NCBI GenBank assembly: GCA_048058975.1
Contig: JBLLNP010000023.1
Span: 1 to 64,000 of the forward strand
Reading direction: 5' to 3'
Source: RHLJ01 sp048058975
Lineage (GTDB): Bacteria > Bacteroidota > Rhodothermia > Balneolales > Balneolaceae
DNA length: 64,000 nt
Shown: in pieces, positions 17,667 to 27,058 of the stretch
Layout: each line of letters opens with the position of its first letter
Numbering within the stretch: position 1 is the stretch's first letter
Notes under the pieces: generated by a model
Databases searched by the model: none
What the model was told of the DNA's origin: nothing
The model's input: the letters and a program-made list of their open reading frames with translations, nothing else
Translations under genes and position numbers: made by a program

Positions 17667-19085
17667 TTAGTTTTTCCTGTCTCTCTTAGACTTACTGCTT
17701 GAGCTGGAAGATCTTGTCGCGGAAGAAGAACGGGATGAAGAACTACTTCTTTTTACCGTTCCTGATGATGAAGACCTTGATGAACTACTACTTCTTTTCA
17801 CTGTTGTACTTCTTGATCCTGAATTAGAAGACCCGGAACGTACACTACTTGAATTTCCTCTTGAAGAAGAATTACGGGTTGGTATAGAAATTCTGGTTCC
17901 TGAGTTTCTTATTGAACTACTCCCTGAATTATTTGAGCTAACATTAGACCTTCCTCTGGTAACACCGGTAGAATTACTACTTCTCTCTCGGGTACTTCTA
18001 ACCACTCCTGAGCCAGAAGAATTTGATCGGCCTGTGCTTCTCACTGTTCCCGACCCTCTGTTGGTGGTTCTGGTACGGTCAACTGAAGAGTTTCCTCCAT
18101 CAGAACCTCTGTTTCTCCCTGTAGTTCTAACGGTGGATGAACCATTGTTCGTATTTGTTCCGCTTCTTCGAACGGTACCTGTAGATCTTCCTGCATTAGT
18201 TCCATTTGTTCTTCCTGTATAACGAGAACCTGTGGAAGAACCTGAGTTTGAACGTTTAGTAATGGCTGAGCCACTATCTCTACCTGTACGGGTTATTGAA
18301 GTATTTCCTGAATTCCCACTACCGGAACGGGTTCTGATTCCAGAGGTAATAGCACTATTTCCATTTCCTTTACTATAAATTCCGGAACTTCTGGGTCTTG
18401 TATTGCTTCTTGTGCTTCTGTGATAATCGTTATACACAATTACGGTTGGATGATAATAGCCCCATCCGCCCCAACCATAGTATCCATAATCATAGTAATC
18501 CCAATAGTGAGGGTATCTAAAACTATCATAAAACCATCCTGTAAAATAATAGTCGTAACTTGTATAACTGAATCCGAATCGATTATATCGATGACCGTAG
18601 TGCCATCGTGAATATCCATGTACATTCCTAAAATACATATGGGAACCTATCCATCCATATCGTCCCGAAAATCTCCAGACATCATTCTCTGCTTGTCGAT
18701 ATCCGTCCTCAAAACCATCATCGTAACCCTGCCAGTACATTCTGTCGGCATAGTTATCCCTATACCACTGCTCGGTTTCGTAATCTTTGTAATATAAATC
18801 TGATTCGTCCAAACCTTCCGTGTAAACGGGATCTTCCTCATAGTACTCCTCTTCGTAAACAGGATTACTTTCTGCTGAGTATGGTTTAGCCGTTTGCTGC
18901 TCATCGCTCCAGTTGTAGCCCGCCTCTGCGTTCTCATTATCGTCTCCCCATGAATAATAGGTATCAGATACAGGAGTACTGGTTCTGGTAAAACCATCAG
19001 CAGTTTGAAGTTGAGTGTAGCATCCGGTTAAGAATAGTGAAAAGGTTGCGATTGTAAGGCTGAGAATGTTTTTTGAGGCTTTCAT
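17667..19085 (-). CDS. Lipoprotein with aromatic N-terminal half and Ser/Arg/Thr/Gly-rich C-terminal half
   Basis: 472 residues. Lipobox FLTGC places the mature N-terminus at Cys22. Residues 30-225 are strikingly rich in Tyr, Trp, Asp and His (YWDYYDYGYYGWGG, WHYGHRYNRFGFSY), probably a surface domain. From about 226 to the end the sequence is almost only Ser, Arg, Gly, Thr and Asn with RSSSSSRSS-like runs, ending SKSKRDRKN. No enzymatic motif. Long opposite-strand frames across this region are artefacts of the repetitive codons. It is upstream of the barrel gene, which suggests a shared envelope role. Confidence 0.8.
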   Translation of the reverse strand: MKASKNILSLTIATFSLFLTGCYTQLQTADGFTRTSTPVSDTYYSWGDDNENAEAGYNWSDEQQTAKPYSAESNPVYEEEYYEEDPVYTEGLDESDLYYKDYETEQWYRDNYADRMYWQGYDDGFEDGYRQAENDVWRFSGRYGWIGSHMYFRNVHGYSRWHYGHRYNRFGFSYTSYDYYFTGWFYDSFRYPHYWDYYDYGYYGWGGWGYYHPTVIVYNDYHRSTRSNTRPRSSGIYSKGNGNSAITSGIRTRSGSGNSGNTSITRTGRDSGSAITKRSNSGSSTGSRYTGRTNGTNAGRSTGTVRRSGTNTNNGSSTVRTTGRNRGSDGGNSSVDRTRTTNRGSGTVRSTGRSNSSGSGVVRSTRERSSNSTGVTRGRSNVSSNNSGSSSIRNSGTRISIPTRNSSSRGNSSSVRSGSSNSGSRSTTVKRSSSSSRSSSSGTVKRSSSSSRSSSATRSSSSSSKSKRDRKN

Positions 19086-19175
19086 GACTGATCCTTAGAA
19101 CATTATTTAAAATTACTTCTTAAACATCCACTATTTATGCTACACTATATATAACATGATAATGTTAGCTTGATG

Positions 19176-19808
19176 TTATATCTCCCCTCTCAGAGATTTT
19201 GCTATTACCTCGGCTTTAGAATTAACATGTAATTTCTTGTAGATATTTCTTATGTGAGCCCGTACAGTGTCTATAGAAATATCAAATCGATCTGCAATCA
19301 TTTTATAGCTCAATCCATCCACTAGTCCGTTTACAATATCCTGCTCACGTGAGGTAAGCATACTGTCTTCATTTTTCTTTGGAGCCTGATCGTTAAAATG
19401 AGTAATCACTTTACGAGCAATCTGAGGAGACATCGGTGCTCCACCTTTTAATAAGGTATCAATAGATTCTTTGATTTCGGGAAGCGAAGTATGCTTAAGC
19501 AAATATCCCGAGGCACCTGCCTTCAGCGAATCGAAAATTTTATGAGAATCATGATACACCGTAAGCATTATGATATCAATATCAGGGTATTTGGATTTGA
19601 TGATTTCCATGCCTTTAATTCCCGACATTCCCGGAAGTTGAATATCCATTAAGAGAACATCCGGATTCTGATGGTCTTCTAAAAACTCAAGCATTTCCTC
19701 AACGGTATCTGTAGCAACCGGGCAATCCATCCCTTCCTGCATATCCAGATAGCGTTGAATAAGGTCTCTGATTTTTTTGTTGTCTTCTACAATCCCAATT
19801 ACTGCCAT
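19176..19808 (-). CDS. NarL/LuxR-family response regulator
   Basis: 210 residues. The receiver domain (1-120) has the acidic pocket E8/D9 and phospho-acceptor Asp55 in LLMDIQLPG. The LuxR-type HTH at about 145-207 contains LTSREQDIVNGLVDGLSYKMIADRFDISIDTVRAHIRNIYKKL. It is 14 bases downstream of the sensor kinase gene, so the pair is a two-component system. Weak palindromes (TAACATgataATGTTA) lie just past its stop. Confidence 0.95.
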   Translation of the reverse strand: MAVIGIVEDNKKIRDLIQRYLDMQEGMDCPVATDTVEEMLEFLEDHQNPDVLLMDIQLPGMSGIKGMEIIKSKYPDIDIIMLTVYHDSHKIFDSLKAGASGYLLKHTSLPEIKESIDTLLKGGAPMSPQIARKVITHFNDQAPKKNEDSMLTSREQDIVNGLVDGLSYKMIADRFDISIDTVRAHIRNIYKKLHVNSKAEVIAKSLRGEI

Positions 19809-19822
19809 GATGATCTCCGTTG

Positions 19823-22696
19823 TTAATTCAGTTTTCCTTTTAAGGTAACTGTAAATCCGTTTTCGTCTTCAAAGTTGAATATTCCACCAATTCTTTGCGC
19901 TCGCATTTCCATGTTACGCAATCCATGACCGGTTTTTTTAGTTCCTTTTCCTGTATCGCCATTATCGTAAATTTTAAACTCATACTCCCCATTTTTTGAT
20001 TCCATACTTACTTCCACCTCATCCCCATTTGAGTACTTAGCAATATTGTTTACAGCCTCCTTAAAAATCAGGTACAGGTTCTCTTTTACGGTAACTGGAA
20101 GCTTATTGTCCATACGGAGTTCTTCAAAATCATAGGTCACTCTGAAATTCTTTGGTTCAAGCACATTTATGATGTAATCCTGCATCCTGTCAGTTAGGTC
20201 GCCAAGAGTGTCGTTGCGGGCATCAATAGACCAAACAATATCATCCAGACTTGTAACCACATGGCGACATTGTTTCCCAATTTGGTTAAGTGATTTCTTG
20301 AATTCAGGCTCAGCATGGCTTGCCTGAAGAAAGTCAGATTGAAGAGCAATTTCCGTCAAACTCGCCCCAACATCATCATGTAAATCGCTGGCAATTCGAA
20401 CTCTCATTCGTTCAATATCAACCATTTTCAAAATCTGATAATTGCGATAAAACAGAAAAATGATACTTACAATAACCACCAATACTAATGCTAAAAACCA
20501 CCAGGTCATCCAAAAAGGGGGTAATACAGTAAACCGTATTGTGGCAACCTCCTCGCTCCAAATACCATTCGAATTTCGGGCGTGTACCCTAAAGGTATAA
20601 TCTCCGGGTGGTAAGGAGGGATACCTGGCGCTTCTGGCAGTTGTGCGTTGCCAGCCAGGATCGATCCCTCCGTTCATTCTGTATTCGTAAATCACTTGAT
20701 TAGGAGCAGTAAAATTGAGTGCTGCGAATGTTACTTCTACGAAATTTCGATTATGAGGCAGTTCAAAGCCACTTGTATAATAATGCCTTCCAGAGGCAAT
20801 AAAGTCAGTAATGTGCACCTTTGGAGGAACCTGATTCCCATAATAAGCTTCGGGATTAAAATGGCTAACACCTTCTACACTCCCAAACCAGAAATGCCCT
20901 TCATTATCTTCATAAACAGCACCCAGATTCATTTCGTCTGAAACAAGCCCCTGTTCACGGGTGAGGGTTTGGATGGCACGTTCTTTCTCAGAAGGATTTT
21001 CGCTATATAGTAACTGTACATCTATTCTTGCTATACCTGCATTTGTGCCTACCCAAAAAAAACCGTTTCTATCCTGGGAAATGAAATAGCAAACCCTTCC
21101 CGGTAATCCATCATCTGTAGTTATATCTACAAAACGAACCCCATCAAACCAGGCAATACCTCCAAAGGTAGATATCCAAATCGTTCCGCTATTATCCTCC
21201 ATGATCGACATCACCTGGACGTTTGGAACCCCTTGCTGAATCGAGAAATTTTCTATTCCATCTTCACTGATTTTGGAAACCCCGCCATAAGTTGCCACCC
21301 AGATATTACCTTCTCGATCTTCTATACTTCTCCTGGTATTGTTACTGGCTAATCCGTTTTCCTCAGTAATCTGTTCATATCCGGTTTCGAGGAAACGTAC
21401 TACTCCGTCATCCTCTGTACTTATCCAGTAGTCTCCGGCTGCTGACTCCATAATATGCCTTACCTTTCGATACGGAAATACTTCATCAGGAAATGTTTTC
21501 AAGGTGGTTCCTTGTAGGTAGGCCAGCCCCTCTCTCATTCCTATCCATAGCTTGTCTTTCGAGTCTTTACTGATATGATAAACTCTGTCATCCAACAAAC
21601 CATTTTCCATATTCAAATACTCAAATCCTTCATCTTTTAAATACATCATGCCACCGCCGTAGGTAGCAATCCAGAGTTTCCCCTCACCATCCTCAGCCAT
21701 AGAAGTCACCAGATCGTTAGAAAGACCGGATTCTGCATTAAAATTTTCGAAATAATCCCCCAGAAAAAGACTGACTCCTCCTCCATACGTACCGAACCAT
21801 ACGTTCCTTTCTCTGTCTATTAAAGAGCCGTATATAATATTATTAGAGAGCCCCTGGTCTGTAGTGTAGTTTTTGAAACGACCATTTATCAAATGGCTTA
21901 CTCCGTTTTCTGTTCCTGCCCAAATTGAACCATCATCCGCAACCGATAGCACTTGAACTTTTGGATCATTAATTCCGGCATCTACGCCATAATTCTCAAA
22001 CCTGTTTCCATCAAACTTAGATACCCCTTCCCGGGTAGCAATCCATACATTTCCCTGGACATCCATTTTCACATCTCTTGTACGGTTTTCAGGCAGGCCG
22101 TCAGAAGTTGTAAACGTTCTTAGATTCCCATTCGAGAGTCGGGTAACCCCCTCGCGGGTAGCAAACCATAAATCTCCGTTTTCTGATTCTGCAATTGCTC
22201 TGATCTGGTTACTCAACAAACCCTGTGATGTGGAATACAATACCAGTTCTTCCTTGTTTATAAAGTGCCAAACCCCTTCTCCATCAGTACCAAACCAGAG
22301 ATGACCTTCCTGATCTTCCAAAATACTTGTTATCTCACTGTTTTGGAGAGACAAAAGAGCCTCATGAGAATAAATACTATCCTGCTCCATGTAGTTCACC
22401 CCTTTTGCAGTTCCTATCCAGATTCTGCCATTCTCTGACTGATGAAGAGATAGTATTTTACTGTGATTCAGCCCGCTTTCTTCGAAATAATTCTCAAAAT
22501 CGACCCCATCAAAGCGATTGAGTCCATATCCCGTTGCCAGCCAGATATAGCCCTCCTGGTCCTGAATCAGATCATACACTACCGATTCGCTTAATCCATC
22601 CTGTATAGAGTAGGTTCTGAATGGATAGGTTTGAGCGACCAAATCTGCGATGAACCCAATTAAAAAGAGAAATAATGCAGAGAGTACTTTTTTCAT
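19823..22696 (-). CDS. Two-propeller sensor histidine kinase (Reg_prop / Y_Y_Y / HisKA_3)
   Basis: 957 residues. After a signal peptide (ALFLFLIGFIADLVAQ) come about 14 propeller blades with the repeated IWIAT..G..RFDG pattern (about 25-620), a Y_Y_Y domain (about 650-715, ending VRARNSNGIWSE-like), one TM helix (about 732-749), a HisKA_3 dimerisation domain with His773 in IASDLHDDVGAS, and a HATPase (N-box EAVNNIAKYS, GHGLRNM). This is the hybrid-system architecture of Bacteroides, but without the fused receiver and AraC domains; the separate LuxR regulator downstream takes that role. Known relatives sense glycans or related ligands in the periplasm. The ligand here is unknown. Confidence 0.93.
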   Translation of the reverse strand: MKKVLSALFLFLIGFIADLVAQTYPFRTYSIQDGLSESVVYDLIQDQEGYIWLATGYGLNRFDGVDFENYFEESGLNHSKILSLHQSENGRIWIGTAKGVNYMEQDSIYSHEALLSLQNSEITSILEDQEGHLWFGTDGEGVWHFINKEELVLYSTSQGLLSNQIRAIAESENGDLWFATREGVTRLSNGNLRTFTTSDGLPENRTRDVKMDVQGNVWIATREGVSKFDGNRFENYGVDAGINDPKVQVLSVADDGSIWAGTENGVSHLINGRFKNYTTDQGLSNNIIYGSLIDRERNVWFGTYGGGVSLFLGDYFENFNAESGLSNDLVTSMAEDGEGKLWIATYGGGMMYLKDEGFEYLNMENGLLDDRVYHISKDSKDKLWIGMREGLAYLQGTTLKTFPDEVFPYRKVRHIMESAAGDYWISTEDDGVVRFLETGYEQITEENGLASNNTRRSIEDREGNIWVATYGGVSKISEDGIENFSIQQGVPNVQVMSIMEDNSGTIWISTFGGIAWFDGVRFVDITTDDGLPGRVCYFISQDRNGFFWVGTNAGIARIDVQLLYSENPSEKERAIQTLTREQGLVSDEMNLGAVYEDNEGHFWFGSVEGVSHFNPEAYYGNQVPPKVHITDFIASGRHYYTSGFELPHNRNFVEVTFAALNFTAPNQVIYEYRMNGGIDPGWQRTTARSARYPSLPPGDYTFRVHARNSNGIWSEEVATIRFTVLPPFWMTWWFLALVLVVIVSIIFLFYRNYQILKMVDIERMRVRIASDLHDDVGASLTEIALQSDFLQASHAEPEFKKSLNQIGKQCRHVVTSLDDIVWSIDARNDTLGDLTDRMQDYIINVLEPKNFRVTYDFEELRMDNKLPVTVKENLYLIFKEAVNNIAKYSNGDEVEVSMESKNGEYEFKIYDNGDTGKGTKKTGHGLRNMEMRAQRIGGIFNFEDENGFTVTLKGKLN

Positions 22697-22787
22697 AACT
22701 CAAATGTAACGGAAAATCTTAGAGAATAGTAGGAGTCGGAGTTAAGCTTTATATTTCTTTCAGATTTTAAATTCCGAACCAGATTGA

Positions 22788-23900
22788 ATGAACGAAAATA
22801 AAAAGCAGCAAAGTGAAAATAATCTTACGGTTATAACCCGTTCCGGTACATCTCCGGAAATTCTTTCGCTGTTGCAGCAAACTATTTTTGGTACGAAAGG
22901 AAAGGTCAGATACCGGCAAAAGCATATCGCCGAGGGAATGAACTCTCAAAGAAATCTGGAATTCATTCAAATATTAAAACGTAATCGTGTTCTTGGAACT
23001 ACCGGAGTAGTAACACGAAATACATCCGGGCTTCAAAATGGAATTAAGAGTTTATATGTACGATACCTTTCGGTGAATAATCCATTCCGAAAGAAAGAAA
23101 AAAACAAGGCTCAAGGAATATCCCTCAGGAAAGAACGTACATCAAACCAACTCAAAAAAATGATTGGGGATCAAATTACCAATCACTTTGAAAAACCGGT
23201 ATTTGAGGCAAATGAAAAAGCCTCTTTTTACGCCTTTGTGGAATCGGAGAATTACAACTCAAAGGAACTTTGTATTAATCTTGGTTTCTACCCAACACGT
23301 AGGGTTTCCACAATCCTTTTTAGTCGGTTTTTCCCGAAAAAATCGCCTAAGGTTTCGCAAACTCCTTTCAATGACCAGTTAATGGTACAAGAAAAATTGT
23401 CGGCATTTTATGAAGAACATTCCTTTTATTTCGAAGACCGATTGTTTGAATCAGGAACTTATTTGAATCTGAAGAAGGAAGGCGAAATTGTTGCTGGAAT
23501 ACGTTACAAGGCAGTGAATTGGGAGATTGTAGAAGTACCAGGATTCAGTGGTTTCATGATGCAAAAAGTGCTGCCTTACCTGCCTTTGACAAACAAACTC
23601 TTCAATCCAAAAAATCTGAACTTTCTTGCCTTTGACTATGCCTGGGGAAAAACAGAGCACATCCTTGAGCTAATGGAACATGCCTGTGCAGAATCACAGA
23701 TTAATATGGGTATGTTCTGGGGAGATGTTGATTCGAAAATTATTCTTGAGCTTAAAAAAACAAGAAAACTTGGATTCCTTTATAGTATAAATGGAGAAGT
23801 AACGGCGGAAGTGATGCAACGATTTATCAATCTGAATGAAAATGAGAAGGCAGAGCTTCTTTCAAAACCCGTGTTTGTATCTGCACTGGACATGACCTGA
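22788..23900 (+). CDS. Uncharacterised protein, possible two-domain GNAT-like acyltransferase
   Basis: 370 residues, no signal peptide and no TM segment. The first 190 residues have a layout compatible with a GNAT fold (SLYVRYLSVNNPFRKKEKNKAQGISL, then NEKASFYAFVESENYNSKELCINLGFYPTRRV, which resembles the acceptor end of an acetyltransferase). A second domain (about 200-350) of alternating strands and helices follows. It is divergent from the sensor kinase across 91 bases and its stop touches that of nosY. Function not recognised; the GNAT reading is a weak inference. Confidence 0.6.
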   Translation: MNENKKQQSENNLTVITRSGTSPEILSLLQQTIFGTKGKVRYRQKHIAEGMNSQRNLEFIQILKRNRVLGTTGVVTRNTSGLQNGIKSLYVRYLSVNNPFRKKEKNKAQGISLRKERTSNQLKKMIGDQITNHFEKPVFEANEKASFYAFVESENYNSKELCINLGFYPTRRVSTILFSRFFPKKSPKVSQTPFNDQLMVQEKLSAFYEEHSFYFEDRLFESGTYLNLKKEGEIVAGIRYKAVNWEIVEVPGFSGFMMQKVLPYLPLTNKLFNPKNLNFLAFDYAWGKTEHILELMEHACAESQINMGMFWGDVDSKIILELKKTRKLGFLYSINGEVTAEVMQRFINLNENEKAELLSKPVFVSALDMT

Positions 23901-24683
23901 TTAAAAATCTTTGCGTTTGCACATCCTAACTATAAGGCTAACCGGTATTAACACCCAAGCCGTTAATGAAACTAATGAAAGTGTTAGGCCCCAGGTAGTA
24001 CCAAAGAATTGTTGAAATACTGCACCGGTATAGCCTAGTAGCGCTGATATGTCCAGTTTGAGCAGAATGAGAATTCTGGATAAGTCGATTGGGTTTAACG
24101 TAGTTGCAATAAGCGAGAATGAGTCTAGTGGATATTCCTCGAAAACAAGTAGAGCAACAAGAAAAAGCCCATCATAAATAACCGCGAAAAAAAGCCATGT
24201 TAGAATGGCATAGCCAAAACCTTTGATTTTGTTGTCATGATACAAGGAGATAATAAACGCAATGGCTACGAAGGTGAAAGTGAGCAGAACTCCATCAACC
24301 AAAAGAAAAGCAAAATTGAGTATTTCACCCGATTGGAACAATCCATATATAAGGAAGGGAATACCAAGCCCAAGAACCAGGCTTAAGCTTAGCGATACTG
24401 CAATACCCAGATATTGTCCCAGAAAAAGCGTACTTCTTTTAACCGGTTGTGCAAGCAATAACTCAGTAAACTCTCTTGAGCTGTAGTAATACATCACTCC
24501 AAAAACGGTTCCAATCAATGGAGTGAGAATGATAATCATATTCATCAGAGTGATGATTGCTTTAGGAAGACTGCTGTTTAAAAAAAGAAGTGCAAAGCTG
24601 AGTATGAGATAGAAAGCGAAGTAGAAATAACTCCAGCGGCTCCTCATCAAATCAAAAAAACTGTATCGAAGAATATTAAGCAT
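23901..24683 (-). CDS. nosY: ABC transporter permease NosY
   Basis: 260 residues with six predicted TM helices (for example FYLILSFALLFLNSSL, VYLG-type GIPFLIYGLF, VLLTFTFVAIAFIISLY). The N-terminus LRYSFFDLMRSRWSY and the REFTELLLAQPVKRS segment resemble NosY-type ABC-2 permeases. It is last gene of the nos operon and overlaps nosF by 8 bases. With NosF and periplasmic NosD it supports CuZ-site assembly in NosZ (known from Pseudomonas stutzeri). Confidence 0.92.
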   Translation of the reverse strand: MLNILRYSFFDLMRSRWSYFYFAFYLILSFALLFLNSSLPKAIITLMNMIIILTPLIGTVFGVMYYYSSREFTELLLAQPVKRSTLFLGQYLGIAVSLSLSLVLGLGIPFLIYGLFQSGEILNFAFLLVDGVLLTFTFVAIAFIISLYHDNKIKGFGYAILTWLFFAVIYDGLFLVALLVFEEYPLDSFSLIATTLNPIDLSRILILLKLDISALLGYTGAVFQQFFGTTWGLTLSLVSLTAWVLIPVSLIVRMCKRKDF

Positions 24684-25383
24684 GATTCGCCTCCAACACC
24701 TCTGCTATGGCATGTTCAAGACTTATGGATTTATTCTTTTGTCTTAGCTCCTCAACCGTACCTTTAAAGTAGATTTGACCTTCCAGAAGAAATACAATCT
24801 CGTCGGCCATTTCCTCCACAAAGCTCATAATATGAGTGGTAATAAGAATGATTTTCCCATTCATCCGTTCTTTTCGAATCAACTCTTTAAGATGGATAAG
24901 TGCTACCGGATCTAGTCCAGTTGTAGGCTCATCAAGAATCAGAACCTCACTATCAAACATAAATGTAAGTACCAAGTTTACTTTCTGGCGAGTACCTCCA
25001 GAGAGATGTCCCAGTTTATGGTTCAGAAACGGTGTCAGTTTAAATAATTCAATCAGTTCTTTGGATCGGTCAGACTTTCCACGGATCTTGATTATCATCT
25101 TTAATAATTCCGAAACTGTCAAATTATCCGGAAAGCTGGCAACTTGTGGTAAATAACCAATTTTATTTCGGTATTCCCATTGTCCGTTTACTATCTCATT
25201 ATCAAGTAGAATTTCACCATACTGTGGTATAACCATTCCAAGTATAATCTTGATGATGGTTGTTTTACCCGAGCCATTAGGCCCCAAAATGGTATGTATT
25301 CCACTGCTTCTGAAATCCAGGTTAATCCCATTCAATACTTTTATCTTACCGTACTGTTTGTGGATGTTAGAAAGGCTAATCAT
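24676..25383 (-). CDS. nosF: ABC transporter ATP-binding protein NosF
   Basis: 235 residues. Walker A GPNGSGKT is at 34-41, the Q-loop is in GYLPQVASFPDNLTV, the signature is LSGGTRQKVNL, Walker B is EVLILDEPTTGLDP, and the H-loop is in TTHIMSF. It powers NosY/NosD in copper-sulfide site maturation of nitrous oxide reductase. It overlaps nosD by 8 bases upstream and nosY by 8 bases downstream, so translation of all three is coupled. Confidence 0.95.
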   Translation of the reverse strand: MISLSNIHKQYGKIKVLNGINLDFRSSGIHTILGPNGSGKTTIIKIILGMVIPQYGEILLDNEIVNGQWEYRNKIGYLPQVASFPDNLTVSELLKMIIKIRGKSDRSKELIELFKLTPFLNHKLGHLSGGTRQKVNLVLTFMFDSEVLILDEPTTGLDPVALIHLKELIRKERMNGKIILITTHIMSFVEEMADEIVFLLEGQIYFKGTVEELRQKNKSISLEHAIAEVLEANHA

Positions 25384-26635
25384 TGCGAATCGGCTTGGTT
25401 AAAGGATAGAGATCAGATAGATTATCCGGAGTAAATACCGGGGATACACTTTCGGAGAAGTTCAGAATATCGGTGAATAAGCTTCTTAACAAAATCACAG
25501 TTTCGGGTGTGCGGTTAACTACGTACGAAAACAGCTTAACAGGACGATAGGGTACATCACCATAACCGTCTTTATTGAGATCATAGCCTGCATAGGAGCT
25601 CCAGTAGTTACGCTCGAACACATTATCGTTCATTTTACTATTGTACGATAAATCGAAGGAGTTAAACAAGAAGTTGTTGCCGGTAAACCTGTTGGTATAA
25701 CATCCACCAGCTACTTTTATAGCCCATCCATTCTCTCTCAAGTTATTACCCCGATAGTTTACCCTGGTAGATCCTTCCACTTTTATAGCAACTGTGTTTT
25801 GATAGAAATCATTATGTGTGATCTCGGCATCATAGATTTCTTTCAGTAATAACCCGAATGAGGCTGTCCCCCAGTTCTGTTCAAATTTATTGCCAGTCAT
25901 AGTTATAAATTTAGAGAACATCACTGCTACACCAGCTCCATTTTCACGAAAAATATTGCTTGTATAGGAATCACGGTTAGAAAACATAAAGTGCAAACCG
26001 TATCGGTTATTACCGTAGCTAAGATTTCCAATTATTTCGCTGTCATCCACAAACTCAAGGTAAATGCCATCACGAAGGTTTGTAAGCGTGTTTTCTTTAA
26101 TGATCAGACCAGAGCTGTTCCATCCGTGTATGCCATTGCCTGAATAAGATTCTTTTCCGGAAGTTCCCGAAATTCTGTTTCCCGATACCTCACCTTTTTT
26201 GGAACGCTCAATTAAGATTCCAAAAAAAGCATTTTCAAGAATATTATCGGTGATTTGAAATTGCTCGCTTTCAAATAAATGTATGGCTGCATATTCTTTG
26301 GTATGGCTGAATCCTACATTCCTGAAAGTAAACCCTGAAACCAACACGTTTTTAGCTGTAATTCTGAGAATGGTGCCCTTTTCTTCCCCATCAATAACAG
26401 GTCGATCCACCCCAATCAGGGTTACAGGCTTACTTATTTCAAGCTCACTCTCGTAGTATGTACCCGACTTTACCTGAATTATATCACCGGCTCTGCTTTG
26501 TTTCAAAGCTTCTCCAAGTGTTGTAATTGTGCAATTCCCACAAACCTCAATAACTTGTTCAGCTCTCACTCCAAGACTAATCAGAAATGTCAGGAACAGC
26601 GCCTCCAGAAGATATTTGAGAAAAATACGTACCAT
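25376..26635 (-). CDS. nosD: Periplasmic copper-site maturation protein NosD
   Basis: 419 residues. The signal peptide (YLLEALFLTFLISLGVRA) is followed by a right-handed beta-helix of CASH/NosD repeats (from SGTYYESELEISKPVTLIG through DGIYLEFVDDSEIIGN and RYGLHFMFSNR). The C-terminal region has YWSSYAGYDLNKDGYGDVPYRPV, diagnostic for NosD. It forms a complex with NosFY and delivers sulfur or copper species to NosZ. Its ATG directly follows the nosL stop (TAAATG). Confidence 0.95.
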   Translation of the reverse strand: MVRIFLKYLLEALFLTFLISLGVRAEQVIEVCGNCTITTLGEALKQSRAGDIIQVKSGTYYESELEISKPVTLIGVDRPVIDGEEKGTILRITAKNVLVSGFTFRNVGFSHTKEYAAIHLFESEQFQITDNILENAFFGILIERSKKGEVSGNRISGTSGKESYSGNGIHGWNSSGLIIKENTLTNLRDGIYLEFVDDSEIIGNLSYGNNRYGLHFMFSNRDSYTSNIFRENGAGVAVMFSKFITMTGNKFEQNWGTASFGLLLKEIYDAEITHNDFYQNTVAIKVEGSTRVNYRGNNLRENGWAIKVAGGCYTNRFTGNNFLFNSFDLSYNSKMNDNVFERNYWSSYAGYDLNKDGYGDVPYRPVKLFSYVVNRTPETVILLRSLFTDILNFSESVSPVFTPDNLSDLYPLTKPIRND

Positions 26636-27058
26636 TTATTTTATATGATGAATGAGACTCTCCCAATCAAAATTTCTTCCGGTCAGGTTCTGCTTTTCAA
26701 TTGCATCCTTTCTTTGAAAAGCTGACAAATTAGCCCCCATTGGGCTTCGGGTTTCATCACTCTCAAGGAAAAGAGCATCCTTAGCATTTATAAAGGTTTC
26801 AGGATTAGCGTAATCCATAACAAGTACTATAGCTACAGATTGCTCCATCGTTTTGTAACTTCGAACCATGCATTCAATGGAGTCGTATTTATACACTCTT
26901 CCTTTTGAGGTTACTATTTCGGCCGCAAAAGAAGGATCTGCAATGCCCATAGTACAATAAGAGCATGCATCTTGCCCGAAATTAATTTTTTCCGGAGCCG
27001 GTTCACATATTACAAGCAAACCAGTTAGTATTACTATAAACAGACTACTCTTCTTCAT
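26636..27058 (-). CDS. nosL: Copper chaperone lipoprotein NosL
   Basis: 140 residues. A lipobox with Cys18 (LLVIC) marks it as a lipoprotein. The Cu(I)-binding motif C32-SY-C35-T-M37 (CSYCTMGI) matches the NosL signature CxxCxM. The family supplies copper to NosZ. It overlaps the upstream membrane-protein gene by 14 bases. Confidence 0.95.
   Translation of the reverse strand: MKKSSLFIVILTGLLVICEPAPEKINFGQDACSYCTMGIADPSFAAEIVTSKGRVYKYDSIECMVRSYKTMEQSVAIVLVMDYANPETFINAKDALFLESDETRSPMGANLSAFQRKDAIEKQNLTGRNFDWESLIHHIK

Noticed and set aside
18034..18274. Open frames on both strands within the Ser-rich gene
   Set aside because: They arise from repetitive Ser/Arg/Thr codons, have no start signals and biased composition.
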